Assembly: GCA_004352715.1 (NCBI GenBank) | Contig: SCFE01000058.1 | Coordinates: 899,433-963,432, forward strand | Direction: 5' to 3' | Source: Hofstenia miamia | Lineage: Eukaryota > Xenacoelomorpha > Acoela | DNA length: 64,000 nt | Shown: positions 49,086-61,609 of the stretch, one piece after another | How the letters are laid out: each line of letters starts with the position of its first letter | Position numbering within the stretch: position 1 is the first letter of the stretch | Position numbers and translations under genes: made by a program | Notes under the pieces: generated by a model | What the model was told of the DNA's origin: nothing | Seen by the model: only the letters and a program-made list of their open reading frames with translations | The model's database searches: none

Positions 49086-51119
49086 TTTGATAAGCATTTA
49101 AAAAAAGATTTTTTGTTAAATGAAAATAATTGAAATAAATTTGAATCGTCTTTTTGTAAATTGACTAGATTTTTTAATAATGGAATTACTTAGGACTCAC
49201 ATCTGAAATTCGTTTACATCGAATATCAGCATTGGAATCTACAGTCTGTTAAACTGAAAATCTTAAAGCACCAGATTGTTAATTATTTAAAATTTCCATA
49301 GCTATTTCCAAGTGTTTGTAGTGATGAATATATTATGTCAAAGAAACGTAGCATACATATTGAGATTGTAGTTATTAAAATTTAAGACTTCCCATGATCT
49401 TATTACGTAAAAATTACAAGTGCTCTCGTTATGTGTGGTTAAATAGTATCTTTTTACTTCCATTTTTGGCTGCAATGTTGAAGAATCGATCAGGCTTTCA
49501 TTATTTTCTCAAAATGAAAATTGCAAGCCCTCAGGCTTGGTTGCTCTTATGTAGTTTACCTTGTATTTATTTCGTACAATTATATAGGGTTGCTCAAAGG
49601 TTGCGTGTTGCTTAGCCTAACGAGAATAATATAATTCTACATATAATTATGGCTTGACTTGAACACTCCAATTAAGGCTACAACTCCAATTCAACATACA
49701 TGTATAAGGAAGTCAACTCGCAGGGGCCGTGATTGTAATAATTAATAACAAAAAAATCTACTTTGGAATAATGACTGGCCCGCATTGCGCGGGAAATATC
49801 TTGCTTTTCAACGTTTCTTCGTGTCTGGCCTGTTCTATATGTACAATATCCTGCTTTTCAGTTTATGCCCTGTTAAAAGAAATTTTGCCAAAAATAACCA
49901 ATTTAGGCAATATTTTTTAATGCTTATTTGTAAATATTGTTTAAATTAATTTTTATTTTATCATATATGAACTTTGCATTTGTTAGCCATTGCAGATTTA
50001 TATTCACTTTTTGCCAATATGTAATGTGAACCAACTTCTCATAGCGATAATTTTATTATTTAAAAGGCTATACATTCTTAAGCAATTTTATTTATAGTTT
50101 AATTACCTCCTTGTTTACAGCCACAAATCCGGAAAGGTAGCATATGCGAAAACCATTAAAAATAAATAGTTGACTGTCCTTTTTCTTTCCATTACACTAA
50201 ATTTGAATTTCAAACATTTTAAATTTTTTCAAAAGATGGTGGTGGGAATTTGTAATTTACTACCTATCTTAATATATGCGAGAAATATTTAAAATTATCT
50301 AGCATGATTATAATAGAATCTATAGTCGTTCTCATTTTATTACATTATCACTGCTTCATTTCATTATAAAAATTTATAACGTGATATTAATTGTCTTTAG
50401 GCTATTTAACATTTTATAGTTCTTGACGAAAGTTACTTGTTTTCTAAAAAATATTTGGTTTTCACAGTCTGTAGCCTATAGCTTTATTTTTTTAGGCGTT
50501 TTGAGTTGGATTCTTATTTACCGATGGTTATTACACTGCAATTAAGCATAACATGTCATATTGTCCAATTATATTACGAAATGAGTGCTATTGTGAAGCA
50601 TAGTGATAATCTACAAATCCAGATGCTTTTTATGCACATTAGCTTATCAAAGGTTTTTAATATATATCTATCTTCCAATAGTTTGTTAATAAATTTTTTA
50701 ATTTTCCCTGATAAGAAAATTAATTATATTACATTAGAAATAAGTCTCTTCTTCCTCAATTTATCGTCTGTGATAAAAATGATAGGAAAGCGCAATTTTT
50801 ACTTAATGCTATTTTAGATTTATCCATCAACTTTAACCTAATTTTTTAGAGCAATGTCAATTCGTTATAATTTAGTCGGATTTTTATGATCATTGTCATA
50901 AAATTTCCTACATTTCTTCAGCTTGATCTATCATTAGTATTTGCTGCTTATTGGAAGCAATTTAATTCGACTGGAACAAAGATTATAATAATAGATTTAT
51001 AGAGGAAATTTTTTCTGAATTTTGCAAAATGTTAATGTATGTATATTAGATAACATATATGCATGTGATATGATTTCTACATTGATACGCTTTTGCTGAA
51101 AGTAACCATACATACATAG
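49086..51119. other. AT-rich intergenic sequence
   Basis: No gene recognised. Confidence 0.45.
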
Positions 51120-51127
51120 GTTATTGA
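51120..51127. repeat. 8-bp target-site duplication of hAT element, left
   Basis: GTTATTGA, repeated exactly at 53747-53754. Confidence 0.9.
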
Positions 51128-53746
51128 CAGGGGCGGGTTAACAGGGGGCAGTTGCCAGGGGGGCCCGGCATAAATTGGGGCCCAGAAATGTTAGATCGTA
51201 ATGAAATTTATTGAGATTTTTTTAATTTGGCATGTACAATCAGTGACGTAACTACAAGGAGCATTGGCACATTTGAATTCATAAATTTTTTAAACACAAA
51301 TAATTTTCTAAAAATACAGAAACATATCATTGAAATCTATTATAGTGCTTCAGAAATCGTGAAATAACATTGTATTCTATTTGTAAACTGATTTGCAATT
51401 CAAATGAAAGTTCACAATGATTGAATTTGGTTTGATTCTATTTCCACTCTCAAGCATTTACAAATCATGAAAGGAATTGCAACAAGTGAATGATTAGTTT
51501 ATCAGTGATTGGCCACGATACTACACATTACCTGCGATAAGCTTACTCGCAAAATCAACATCATTATAACACTTTGCTTTGTTAATAGCAGTTTGTTTGA
51601 TTACATTGTATAGGAAACTAGAGATTGGGAGTGGGAATTATAATTTTAGGCTATTTTAGTGGCTGAAGCAGTTAGTAGCAGTAAACCAGACAAGCTCACA
51701 CTGTGTCATGTGCACCACAGGCAGCACTGGTTGAATGTATTAATGAGCCTGCTATTGCAGAGGGGGCTCATCAATGCTAGACAAAAGCTGTGGAACATGG
51801 GCATAAGCTTACTAATGTCTACGGCTAACAAGAAACATAGTTTCTTAGTCAGCCTTAATAATGGCTGCATACGGTTAGGTGAGACATGTAATTATTATAT
51901 TTAAGTACATTCATCTCAAACACTTCTCATTGCAATTGGCGTTGAGCTGAGATGACAAATTATTATTTAAAATAGAATCAAATATTCTATTAAAAGTGTT
52001 TGTATTAAAACTAAGACGATTAGGCATGAGTTATAAATATCAAAGTAATTTTGAATTTAAATAAATCCAAGTTAAAATCCCTGTTAAACTTATTTACCTA
52101 AATGATTTCCTGTAGATTTTGTTAAACTAGTGTGCTCACTAAGCATTTCTTTTTTATAGTTGGTGTTGCAATTCAATGTCATACAAACACAAATCAGGTT
52201 CTGAGAAAAGAAAAAAGAATTAAAATGATAGGATACTTCTTGAATCAATCAAAAAAATTGACACTTTTTTTGGGAGCCAGCAATCACAAAGAGTTACAGA
52301 GAATGATGTTTTGGACTCATCAATTGATGATACCAAATTAGTGCAAAACTTTCAAGATTAGTCAGAATATAACCCTCATGTGACCATAGTTATTCCTGAT
52401 ACTTTATATCAATTTGAGAATGATCTTGATTTATGGAAAGATATATCTGAAACAATGCGTAATTATTGGATAGAAAAGGGTAGTAAACAATGTTGTAACT
52501 TAGATAAAGGGTTTGAAAAATCAGCAGTGAAAATTTGTAAAAAATCTACTAGTCGATATTGTTCAATGTCATTGTTTTCGGGTGTACATCCTCTCACTGG
52601 CGAACGCATTGAACGTACATGGTGCTATTCTCCAAATACTGGTTCCATTTACTGTTTTGCTTGCAAGCTTTTAGGAAAAAGTTCAAATAAGTTTACTGAG
52701 GGATTCAATAATTGGAAGCATGGGCATGCTTATGTACTTTCTCATAAAAATAGTCAGCAGCATAGAGATATTATGATCATGATCAGCACTTTAAAGCGAT
52801 CGGGTGAAAGAATTGATGGTACACTTGTTCAACAATATGAAGTTGAACGTCAGTATTGGCGACAAGTACTTCATCGAGTAGTCAGTGTTATTAGATTTTT
52901 ATGTGAACGTCGTCTACCACTTCGTGGCGCCAATGAAGAAATAAATTCAATTCATAATGGTAATTACTTAGGAATTCTTGAATATCTATCTATATATGAT
53001 CCATTTCTTGCCGAACATACACAAAGAACTGCTAAGGGTCGTGGACATGTCTCATATTTGTATTCCACCATATGCGAAGAACTAATCACACTCATGGGGA
53101 AAAAGTGTTATCAACAATATTACATGAAATAAAATCAGCTAAATATTATTCCGTTTCAGTTGACTCAACACCAGATGCAGCACATACTGATCAACTCACT
53201 ATTGTATTTCTGTATGTTTTACCAAATGGTCCCATTGAAAGGTTTGTAAATTTATTCCAAAATATGAACATTCAGGAGAAATCATTGCTGCATCACTTTT
53301 AAAATTTATGAGTGACAACGACATTGATGTTAAAAATGGCATGCAAGCAATCATTAAACAACATTGCTCATTTGCAGATTTTATACCATGTACAAATCAC
53401 TCACTCAATCTAGTAGGGAAGTGTGCAGCTGATTGCTGCACCTCAGCAGTTAAATTTTTGAATTAGTTCTTTGTGGGAACATCCTATCGTTGGAGCAAAC
53501 TTATCAAAAAATTAAATCCATTAGGTTTGTCCACTTTAAAGCGATTGTCTGATACAAGATGGGCAGCTAGGTATGAAGCTATAAAATCATTATCTATGGG
53601 GTATGTACACATTATTGAGGTTCTCGAGGAATTTGTTTCAGATGTTGATCAAATTCCTGTATATGAACTAATATACAAAATGATATTTCTTGGGGCCCGA
53701 AGTAGATGTTATGCCTAGGGCCCAAATTGGTCTTAATCCGTCCCTG
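51128..53746 (+). mobile_element. hAT element (ZMYM1-like transposase), defective
   Basis: 2619 bp. It begins CAGGGGCGGGTTAA and ends with the complement of CAGGGACGGATTAA, a terminal motif I know from this hAT group, and perfect 8-bp duplications flank it. GGGGGGCCCGG near the left end and GGGCCCAAATT near the right extend the terminal pairing loosely. The interior holds a broken transposase gene that ends before the C-terminal dimerisation domain; sequence near 53660 jumps directly to the right terminal region, so the 3' coding part is deleted. Confidence 0.92.
52132..53718 (+). pseudogene. TTF/DUF4371 hAT transposase, broken
   Basis: The main frame 52380-53132 carries the TTF-type zinc finger (RYCSMSLF, RTWCYSPNTG, IYCFACKLLG, and a His pair in SHKNSQQHRD), then the DUF4371 region (RGANEEINSIHNGNYLGILE). 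A frame change near 53100 leads to YYSVSVDSTPDAAHTDQLT, with the first catalytic Asp. After another break comes KNGMQAIIKQH and CTNHSLNLVGKCAADCC. The segment normally between these (GQSYDNA...MSG, with the second Asp) is absent. The family is often annotated as zinc finger MYM-type protein 1-like. Confidence 0.85.
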
Positions 53747-53754
53747 GTTATTGA
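53747..53754. repeat. 8-bp target-site duplication of hAT element, right
   Basis: GTTATTGA, identical to 51120-51127. Confidence 0.9.
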
Positions 53755-54754
53755 CTATATTTGACTATATATTGAGTAATGTAATTTTTGATTAAAATGC
53801 GAAATGGAGATGAAATTGCTTAAAATATTGGTTCAGAATTTTATTGAACTTTCACTACAAAAATACACCCACTAGAGCAAGTATGTACACGACGGGGTGT
53901 TCAGGGATCCAACACCTTTGCTATTTTATATTACCCGTGTGAATTTGAGCGATGCAGAATTTCTCTGATCACCATTATACTGATAAGTTGATACAAAGAA
54001 ACTTCCAGACGAGGAAAACGATGGTATAAACTTTATGCAGTATAGTAGATTCAAATCCTCTGTAAAGTTCTTTTTCACCAGAAATTAACCTTTCTCAAAT
54101 GTAACACAAATTATCTTGTTCACATATTTTGCTTCGTTTACTCATTGCAATCAAAATTCTTCAAAGAAATTAGTATGCAAAAATCAATAGCAAGAAACAA
54201 AATGAGAACGATTAAAATTTGAAGTTTTCAAAACTTGAAATTCATAGAAGAATAGAAATAATGAGACGACAAAACACTTAAATTTGCTCTAAAAACTAAA
54301 GTTGTAGTCTCCATTATTTATTTATGTTTAAATGGAAACATTTAAATTTTTTTCAATTTAATACAAAATATTTATATCATAAACTATTGACACAATATTA
54401 AGCACAGTTTAACAAAAAATTTTTATGGCCAAAAAATTGCGTTTTGCATTGCTAAAGAAAATGGCATATTAATGTGTTTTAATGATAATAATTGCAATAT
54501 CGTGGAATTATGATGCCATTCTTTCCATTTTAATTTCATCATGGCCCAATTAAATGGCATTTTAACGCCATTTTACCCGCGGGTACCCATATTTACCGGT
54601 GCGGGTACAATTATTACGGGTACGGGTCAAGGAGCTCTGAATAACAGGAGGTGGCACATAAATATTATAATAAAAATGTGTAGGTGGGAAAATTTTTTGC
54701 AACATATACAGAAACGTTAATTAATGGATTGATCTATTACATTGTGGATTAAAT
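53755..54754. other. Intergenic sequence with a GGGTAC-rich patch
   Basis: No gene recognised. Words such as GCGGGTACCC and ACGGGTACGGG at 54575-54635 resemble a transposon end. Confidence 0.45.
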
Positions 54755-55520
54755 ATGCCTAATGCATATTGTGTACCAGAATGTAAATGTGGTTATTACA
54801 AGTATGATTGTACGTTTTATCGACTTCCAGCTGATACTTATGAAAAACAGAGATGGCTGGATGCAATTCCTCGTGTTTTTTTCGACATACCCAAAACATT
54901 TGGTAGTTTGCAAGTGCCACTGGTTTCTACCAATGAAAACTACAATGAAAAAAGGACGTGTTCGACCAGCGGAAATCCCCAATAAATTTGATGGCATTAC
55001 TGCCTCATGTTTTAAACAGCATCAAAGCACACATAGGTAAATTTTTGTTATAGCTAATAGATTTGTATTAGAGATTGAAAATAAATTTATGACGATTCAA
55101 TATATGTTACAATTTTAACTGCATTTAAAAGATTTCAATATAGAAGAATGCATTAAATGAATAAACCGAGTTATGCAATTTACCAAGTTTGTTAAAAATA
55201 TGAATTGGAAAAACATTTGAACTAAATTTAAGTAATTTATTTAACTTATTTATCAGTAGGCTTAGTTCTATGAAATGTTGCATATAGGCCAACAACTCGT
55301 TTAAGTTCTCAGAGAATAGAGAAACAAGAAAATCATGCTTATCAACAATTTATGTCTAATGAAGAAATTAAGTCTTTTAACGAATTTGCTACTGGAATTT
55401 CACAATGTGCATTTTTAAAACCTGATGATATAATTGTTATTAAGCGAGAAAAAAGTATCGTGATTTTTGAGGCGGAGATTGAAAGTTTTGTAAGGACCAT
55501 CTGGACTATTACAAGTTTAT
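54755..55520 (+). pseudogene. THAP-domain gene fragment, frameshifted
   Basis: ATG at 54755 opens a THAP zinc-finger domain (C2CH, DNA binding): CVPEC supplies the first Cys pair, then FYRLPADTYEKQRWLDAIPR. Near 54895 the frame shifts, and the next frame supplies the Cys/His pair (VCKCHWF) and the closing RPAEIPNKF. It ends at a donor-like HR|GTAAAT (55036). A second open piece after TATAG (55288-55520: SFNEFATGISQCAFLK) could be the next exon of a THAP-containing transposon protein. THAP domains occur in P-element-type transposases and host regulators; repeat context favours transposon origin. Confidence 0.6.
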
Positions 55521-55739
55521 GAAAAAGTACATTTAGATATCCAGTGAGATCTCCATTGGGTAGAGGAAGTTGTATGCATTGTCTAGAAGTTGTAATATCC
55601 GGATGTCCTTCCAGTTGGTTGACGTGAGATCTTCCTCATGAGTTAATTTAGTGAAGGTTTGATTTCTGTTGTGGGTAATTTCTTTTATTTAATGTTCTTT
55701 AGACATCTTGATTGATTGTCAGAGGTTATTAATTGGACA

Positions 55740-56240
55740 TTGAAAGATGTTGTAGAATTTTCAGTAAAGTTTTTGTCTTTTGAGGGCAATCATTAATGTC
55801 ATTTTAGCGTCTGTATCCAATGTATGAGCTTCTTTCATTTTGATTTTTGAATCCAGAAAAAAATTTGAAACACTGCAGTGAGTGAGTTGTGGTAGTTGGT
55901 ATTTTAGGTACAGAAAATTTATGTTTTTCATAATGATCTCTTCTGTCATTTTGTCAGGATCACTTATTTCAGCTCTTATCATCATTACAATTTCAACTCT
56001 TTTAATGGCATTGTTGTAATTATAGTTTTTTTTTTCCAAAACTTAATCCAGATGACATTGTTTGCTCCAGGGAACAAGGTAATATTTTGTACTTTTTTGT
56101 TAGATACCTCATCTTTGAAATCTGCTATTTGCTTATGCATTGGTTCACCTTTCTTGTAAATAGTTTTGGTTGGATGTTTGCTATCAATTAGTTGCAATCC
56201 GCAACTTAGTTTAACCGCAATTTTGAATTAAGGTTTGTCT
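55740..56240 (-). pseudogene. Unidentified coding repeat (copy 2)
   Basis: Minus-strand frames 56197-55985 and 56039-55761 join by a frame change. They contain PMHKQIADFKDEVSNKKV, NAIKRVEIVMMIRAE and DAKMTLMIALKRQKLY. These align with the chain at 41.0-41.5 kb (HKQI, KITKRFEIITMIRA, VHMTLMIAIKGFWLY). The family is unknown to me; two divergent copies in one window suggest a transposable-element protein. Confidence 0.45.
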
Positions 56241-56439
56241 TTAAGTTGGCAGATTGCTTTGTGATTGTTGTTCCATGGTGTCAAAAAATAAACGGTGGTT
56301 CTCTGGATTGCCACAATTCTTAGAATCACTCATATATAAAAAAATTAAAAGGACCTCTCCAAAACAAAAATCATTTAGCCGAAAATATTGATTTTACATA
56401 AAAATGAAAATATGTTGAGCCTTTAATATATGTATACGA

Positions 56440-58476
56440 TATTAGGTAATGAATAATAATAATACAAAAAGCATTTATAGAGCGCCTTAATCCCAATATG
56501 TTCCAAAGTTCAAAAGCGCTAATTGTAAAACGAATAACTGAAGGCGATTTCAAAGTAACGTGACTTCAGTGCTTTCTTGAAAGCCATCAGATTAGATCAC
56601 ATTTGTAGGGCAAACGGTAGGCGATTGAATACAGTTGGTGCAGCCATTGAAAATGACATCATTTTGATGTAATCGCAGTGAAGACAATGACTGCTTGGAA
56701 ATATTAATGACGGATTCAAATTATCAATGATCTTGTGTTAGGACAGTCAATGACAAAGAATATCAGATTGTCATCAGTGAAAATGTGGTAGTTTAAATTA
56801 TTGTCATCATATGTGCTAGCCAGTGGTAGTTTATTGGTGAGGAATAGCAAGGCGCCTAGGACACAGCCCTGAGGCACACCCGAGAGGAGGTGTACTTGGC
56901 ACAAATGATGGCTATTTATGACAACGAAATATGAATGCTCTTGGAGATACGATATGAACCAATTGAGTACACTCCAACCAATGCCATGTCTGCAGAATTT
57001 TGTGATTAGAATATCCATAATCCACAAGGTCAAAGGCTGCTGATTGATCCAGAAGAATCAGCACAGAATATTTATGGCTATCTAGCGCAAGTAAAAGGTC
57101 ATTGTAAAGGCGACAAAGGAGTGTTTCCACCGAATAATTCTTTCAATAACCAGAAACGAACTTTGGCAATACGTTATGATATTTAAGGAATTCTACGAGT
57201 TGTATGCTTACAACCTTTTCAATAATTTTTGACATAAAGACGAGATTAGATGCAGATCAATAGTTATTCTTAAGATCATAATCTAGATGTGTCTTCTTAA
57301 TAAGCAGTTTGATAGCTGCACATTTTCTGGCGCTAGGAAATGACGAGTACTGTAAGGCTTGAGAGACAATTCGATTTACAATAGGCAACCATTCATTAGC
57401 TACCAATTGATGTGTCAGAAGGTGCGATGGCAGTGCATTGAGTTCACAGGTAGTCGGTTTCATGGCATGTATAATATCTCTAATAGATAATGTTGGTGGA
57501 AGGCAAAATTCTGTCCACAGCAGTGGATCGGCAATATTGTATATAGACAAGGGAAGAGAATTGACATTGGAGAGCCTAAGTGTTCTATTTTTTCACTATA
57601 AAATTGAGCAAATTCATTAGAGAGCTCTACAGAATCATCATAACGGGGTAATATGCCAACTGTGGAAGGTAGTTGTCTCACAAAGTGAAATGTAGAACCA
57701 GTATCCCTGGAAGAGAGCCTTTTTTCAGAATACGACAGAGATTTCATGGCATCACATCTTGTAAAGATTACAAATGTTACAATACGATTTCTTCACTAAT
57801 GGAGATCAATTGTGTTTCAAAAGCTGACGCTTAAGCTTGCGTTTCTTACATCGCAATTGTTTTAGTTCAGTGTTATACCAAGTAGAAGCATGCAGTACAA
57901 ATTTCGGATTAAGGGGAGGAGCTAGATGTTCTACCATGTTAGTGAGTGTTGCAAGATAATCATTGTATAATTTATCACATGTAAGTGAATCATCAGTAGA
58001 GACTGGGCTTAACGTGGTGCAGATTGCATCACCACATAAAGGCTTCCAATTTCTCTTTTTCAAATGAGCAACTGGTGGAGTGGAAGATAATGGTAAGGTT
58101 CAGATTAAAAATAACTGGAAAATGATTACAAAAAGTAAGGTCGCGTTGCCAGACATCCACTGAACAAACGAGATCATTATCAAGTGATATCACTACATCA
58201 ATGATGTGACCATTTCTATGGGTTTTTTTGGTAACATGTTGCCTCAATGAATAACTACTCAAAAGACTGGAAAATGCTGAACAGCTGAGGTTGATGCTTC
58301 ATCTAAGTGGATATTCAGATCGCCTACAATGACAACTTGGTGATGATTGTGGATGAATAAGTCAGATAGGAGAGAATCAAATTCTTCGAGGAACAGAGTA
58401 AACACCTAGTTGAAGGATTAGGTCTACAAACGATGGTGATTTGAAATAAAACATGATTGGCCAAATGACAACGAAT
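56440..58476 (-). mobile_element. CR1/L2-like LINE, copy A, internally deleted
   Basis: Read on minus. The endonuclease end is near 58440-58290 (VVIVGDLNIHLDEA), followed by SLRQHVTKKTHRNGHIIDVV and the linker with STWYNTELKQLRCKKRKLKR. RT begins with SIRDIIHAMKPTTCELNALP and FPSARKCAAIKLLIKK. The palm has ILLDQSAAFDLVDY, SGVPQGCVLGALLF and a FTDD active-site box in place of YADD. The frame is cut by several stops. After the FTDD region (about 56670) the sequence jumps to 3'-end-like sequence with AGCGCTAATTGTAAAACG near 56510, skipping the RT C-terminal part found in copy B. Confidence 0.85.
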
Positions 58477-58922
58477 NNNNNNNNNNNNNNNNNNNNNNNN
58501 NNNNNNNNNNNNNNNNNNNNNNNNNNNNNNNNNNNNNNNNNNNNNNNNNNNNNNNNNNNNNNNNNNNNNNNNNNNNNNNNNNNNNNNNNNNNNNNNNNNN
58601 NNNNNNNNNNNNNNNNNNNNNNNNNNNNNNNNNNNNNNNNNNNNNNNNNNNNNNNNNNNNNNNNNNNNNNNNNNNNNNNNNNNNNNNNNNNNNNNNNNNN
58701 NNNNNNNNNNNNNNNNNNNNNNNNNNNNNNNNNNNNNNNNNNNNNNNNNNNNNNNNNNNNNNNNNNNNNNNNNNNNNNNNNNNNNNNNNNNNNNNNNNNN
58801 NNNNNNNNNNNNNNNNNNNNNNNNNNNNNNNNNNNNNNNNNNNNNNNNNNNNNNNNNNNNNNNNNNNNNNNNNNNNNNNNNNNNNNNNNNNNNNNNNNNN
58901 NNNNNNNNNNNNNNNNNNNNNN
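58477..58922. other. 446-base gap between LINE copies
   Basis: Run of N. Confidence 0.99.
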
Positions 58923-59995
58923 GAACGGCTAGCTGTGGTGTTTGGATTAAGCAATTTGCTTATATAGGAGGGTGCACATCCATTTAGAGATTTCCACGTT
59001 AAATGGGCAATTTTGTAGTCAATTCGATATCTCACAGGCAACCAATGGAGTTTTTTCAATGCTTGGGTAATGCAAGATGATTGGCTTAACAGCAGTACTA
59101 CTCTAGCACAGATGTTTTGAACCTTCTGAAGTCATTCGAGGAGAGAACTTGAAATACCGTATAATAAAATTTTGATGAAGTCTAAGCGGGAACAAATAAG
59201 GGAATTTACAAGAGTTTTAGCTGTTTCTAAACTGAGATGTCGTCTGATGTGACGTATGTTCCGAAGATGGTACTTGCACAAAGTAAAAATACAATTTACA
59301 TGCTTTTTCACATTCAGTTCAGCATCTATAAGAGCACCAAGGGTTCTAACAAAAGGCTTTGGGTGTATCAAATACAAACCAACAGTCACAGAAAAATTTC
59401 TAGAGAAAGTTTCAAGGAATGCTCCTTTCCCGATAATGAGGAATTCTGTTTTATCGTCATTATGATGTAATCGCAATGAAGACAATGACTGCTTTGAAAT
59501 CTTAATGACGGATTGAATGAATAACTGCAATGATCTTGTGTTAAGACAGTCAATCACAAAGAATATCTGATTGTTATCAGTGTAACCTTTTCAATAATTT
59601 TTGACATAAAGACGAGATTAGATGCAGATCAATAGTTATTCTTAAGATCATAATCTAGATGTGTCTTCTTAATAAGCAGTTTGATAGCTGCACATTTTCT
59701 GGCGCTAGGAAATGACGAGTACTGTAAGGATTACAACAAAATTTGAACGCTCTTGGAAATACATTAGCTACCAATTGATGTGTCAGAAGGTGCGAGGGCA
59801 GTGCATTGAGTTCACAGGTAGTCGGTTTCATGGCATGTATAATATCTCTAATAGATGATGTTGGTGGAAGGCAAAATTCTGTCCACAGCAGTGGATCAGC
59901 AATATTGTATATAGACAAGGGAAGAGAAGTGACATTGGAGAGCCTAAGTGTTCTATTTTTTCACTATAAAATTGAGCAAATTCATTAGAGAGGAG
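58923..59995 (-). mobile_element. CR1/L2-like LINE, copy B, RT core deleted
   Basis: On minus, the RT N-terminal piece (59918-59655: SIRDIIHAMKPTTCELNALP) is nearly identical to copy A. It then jumps directly to the RT C-terminal part (59557-59132: LRLHHNDDKTEFLIIGKG, VRTLGALIDAELNVKKHV, LVNSLICSRLDF), and on to KKLHWLPVRYRIDYKIAHLT (59059). About 435 bases equivalent to 56778-57204 of copy A, including the active site, are absent. It cannot be active. Confidence 0.85.
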
Positions 59996-61609
59996 ACACT
60001 CCTCTACTTGGTAGTGATTCCATTAGTTTTCGAGTTACAAACGTCCGAAATAAATTGGAGCATCATGAAGCATTTTCAAAATTCCCAGGTTATATTTATG
60101 GTTAAATTTACATAGTCCACTTAAAGCTGAACGTGGGCGTTTCGATTTCTATTTTTTGATGTTAAAATGCCACAAAATCTAGACTTTTTCCCAATGCTTG
60201 ATCCTGACCTTGCTCGTCAACTTTGCATCTGTTCGATTATTCCGTCCGACAAAGTTTATCTAGATTAGATTTTTTATTGTGAAATCTATACTTTTTTGAT
60301 TAAATGTTAATAACTTGCTCATATTTTTTATTATCTAATCAAATTAATCCTAAGGTTATGTTTTATGAAACTTGTAAAATTATTTTTGATAGAATAATGT
60401 AAAAATATGTATAGTATGAAATGAAGTATGTATTTCTAAAGATTCCCGCCGAAAATTTAGTGCCATTCCAAATATATTTCCGAAAACTTTCACAAGAACC
60501 TATACCCAGGTGATTCTTGATTAACAGAAGTTCATATTAGTTAGGAAAACATTGATTTTGACATCACTTGCACTAAGCGTTCCTATGAACATGGAAAATA
60601 TCAATGTATGTCCGACAATTAACCGAATATAAAAACAGCGTCCATGGTAAAAATAAAGTTTCAATATATTTTTAATGATAAAATGTGCAAGTTAATTCAA
60701 AGAAAATGCATTATTTAAGAATATAAATTCATTAATTATGCATTTTACTTCCCTGAAATTTTATGTAATCAATTATTTACCACAGGCATGGACAAAGGAC
60801 TGCACCGACGATTAAATCAAACATATAAAAGAAATATTTAGTAATTTTTGAAGTAAGATATCCTTACAACCATGTAATAAGGATGTTTCAACCTTAGAAC
60901 TAGTATTTATCATTGAGGTAAAATTATACCCCAATCAATTGAGCTCGCAAAAATGTCTCATTAATATTATACATCTATATACTACTTCCAGGTCTGTGGC
61001 GGCAGAAAGATGGCAGTTATTTCCTGAAAATCAAATTTTCAAAAAAATTCATAAACTTTATGATTTAAGCAGTAAAGGTCCTTTTATTTGGTAAATATAC
61101 TGGGTAAAAAAATTAATTTGCCCCAAGTCAAAAATCGTTCCACGCTATTGTTCCAGGTCCTAGATTAAGAATAAAATAGAAATCAGTATTGTCTAATATT
61201 TAATATAATTAGTTAATTTGACGTAAATTACAAAGTAATTAATCACATATATGGAAAATTATAGTACATGATACAAATATTAATAAGAAATACACAAATA
61301 GACAAGCACTAATTGTATTATTGTTTTCAATTATTATTAATTAACTTTATTTAGAGTCGAGTGTGTACATTGCACATAAGTATTTACATATTTACAAAAT
61401 GCGATCTAAGCTAACAAACAATTAAAATAAAAATAATAAATACGGATACAAAAACAAAAATATAAACAAATCAACACAGTACTAAAGATAGGTAAAACAA
61501 AAGAATAAAACAACTCGCAGGTTAAATGTTTCGCCATCTATTTAACCGTTTGGAATAACCAAATTCATATTGTTCTTTAAGTAAATTATGTTTCAATAGT
61601 TTCTTGAAT
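59996..61609. other. Intergenic sequence, nothing recognised
   Basis: AT-rich. 61340-61600 is A-rich on the plus strand and could be the reversed 3' end of a retroposon, but no coding part is visible before the gap. Confidence 0.4.

Noticed and set aside
50506-50817. Hydrophobic 103-codon frame resembling membrane segments
   Set aside because: AT-rich DNA yields Leu/Ile/Phe-rich frames by chance; starts at a non-ATG codon and has no motif.
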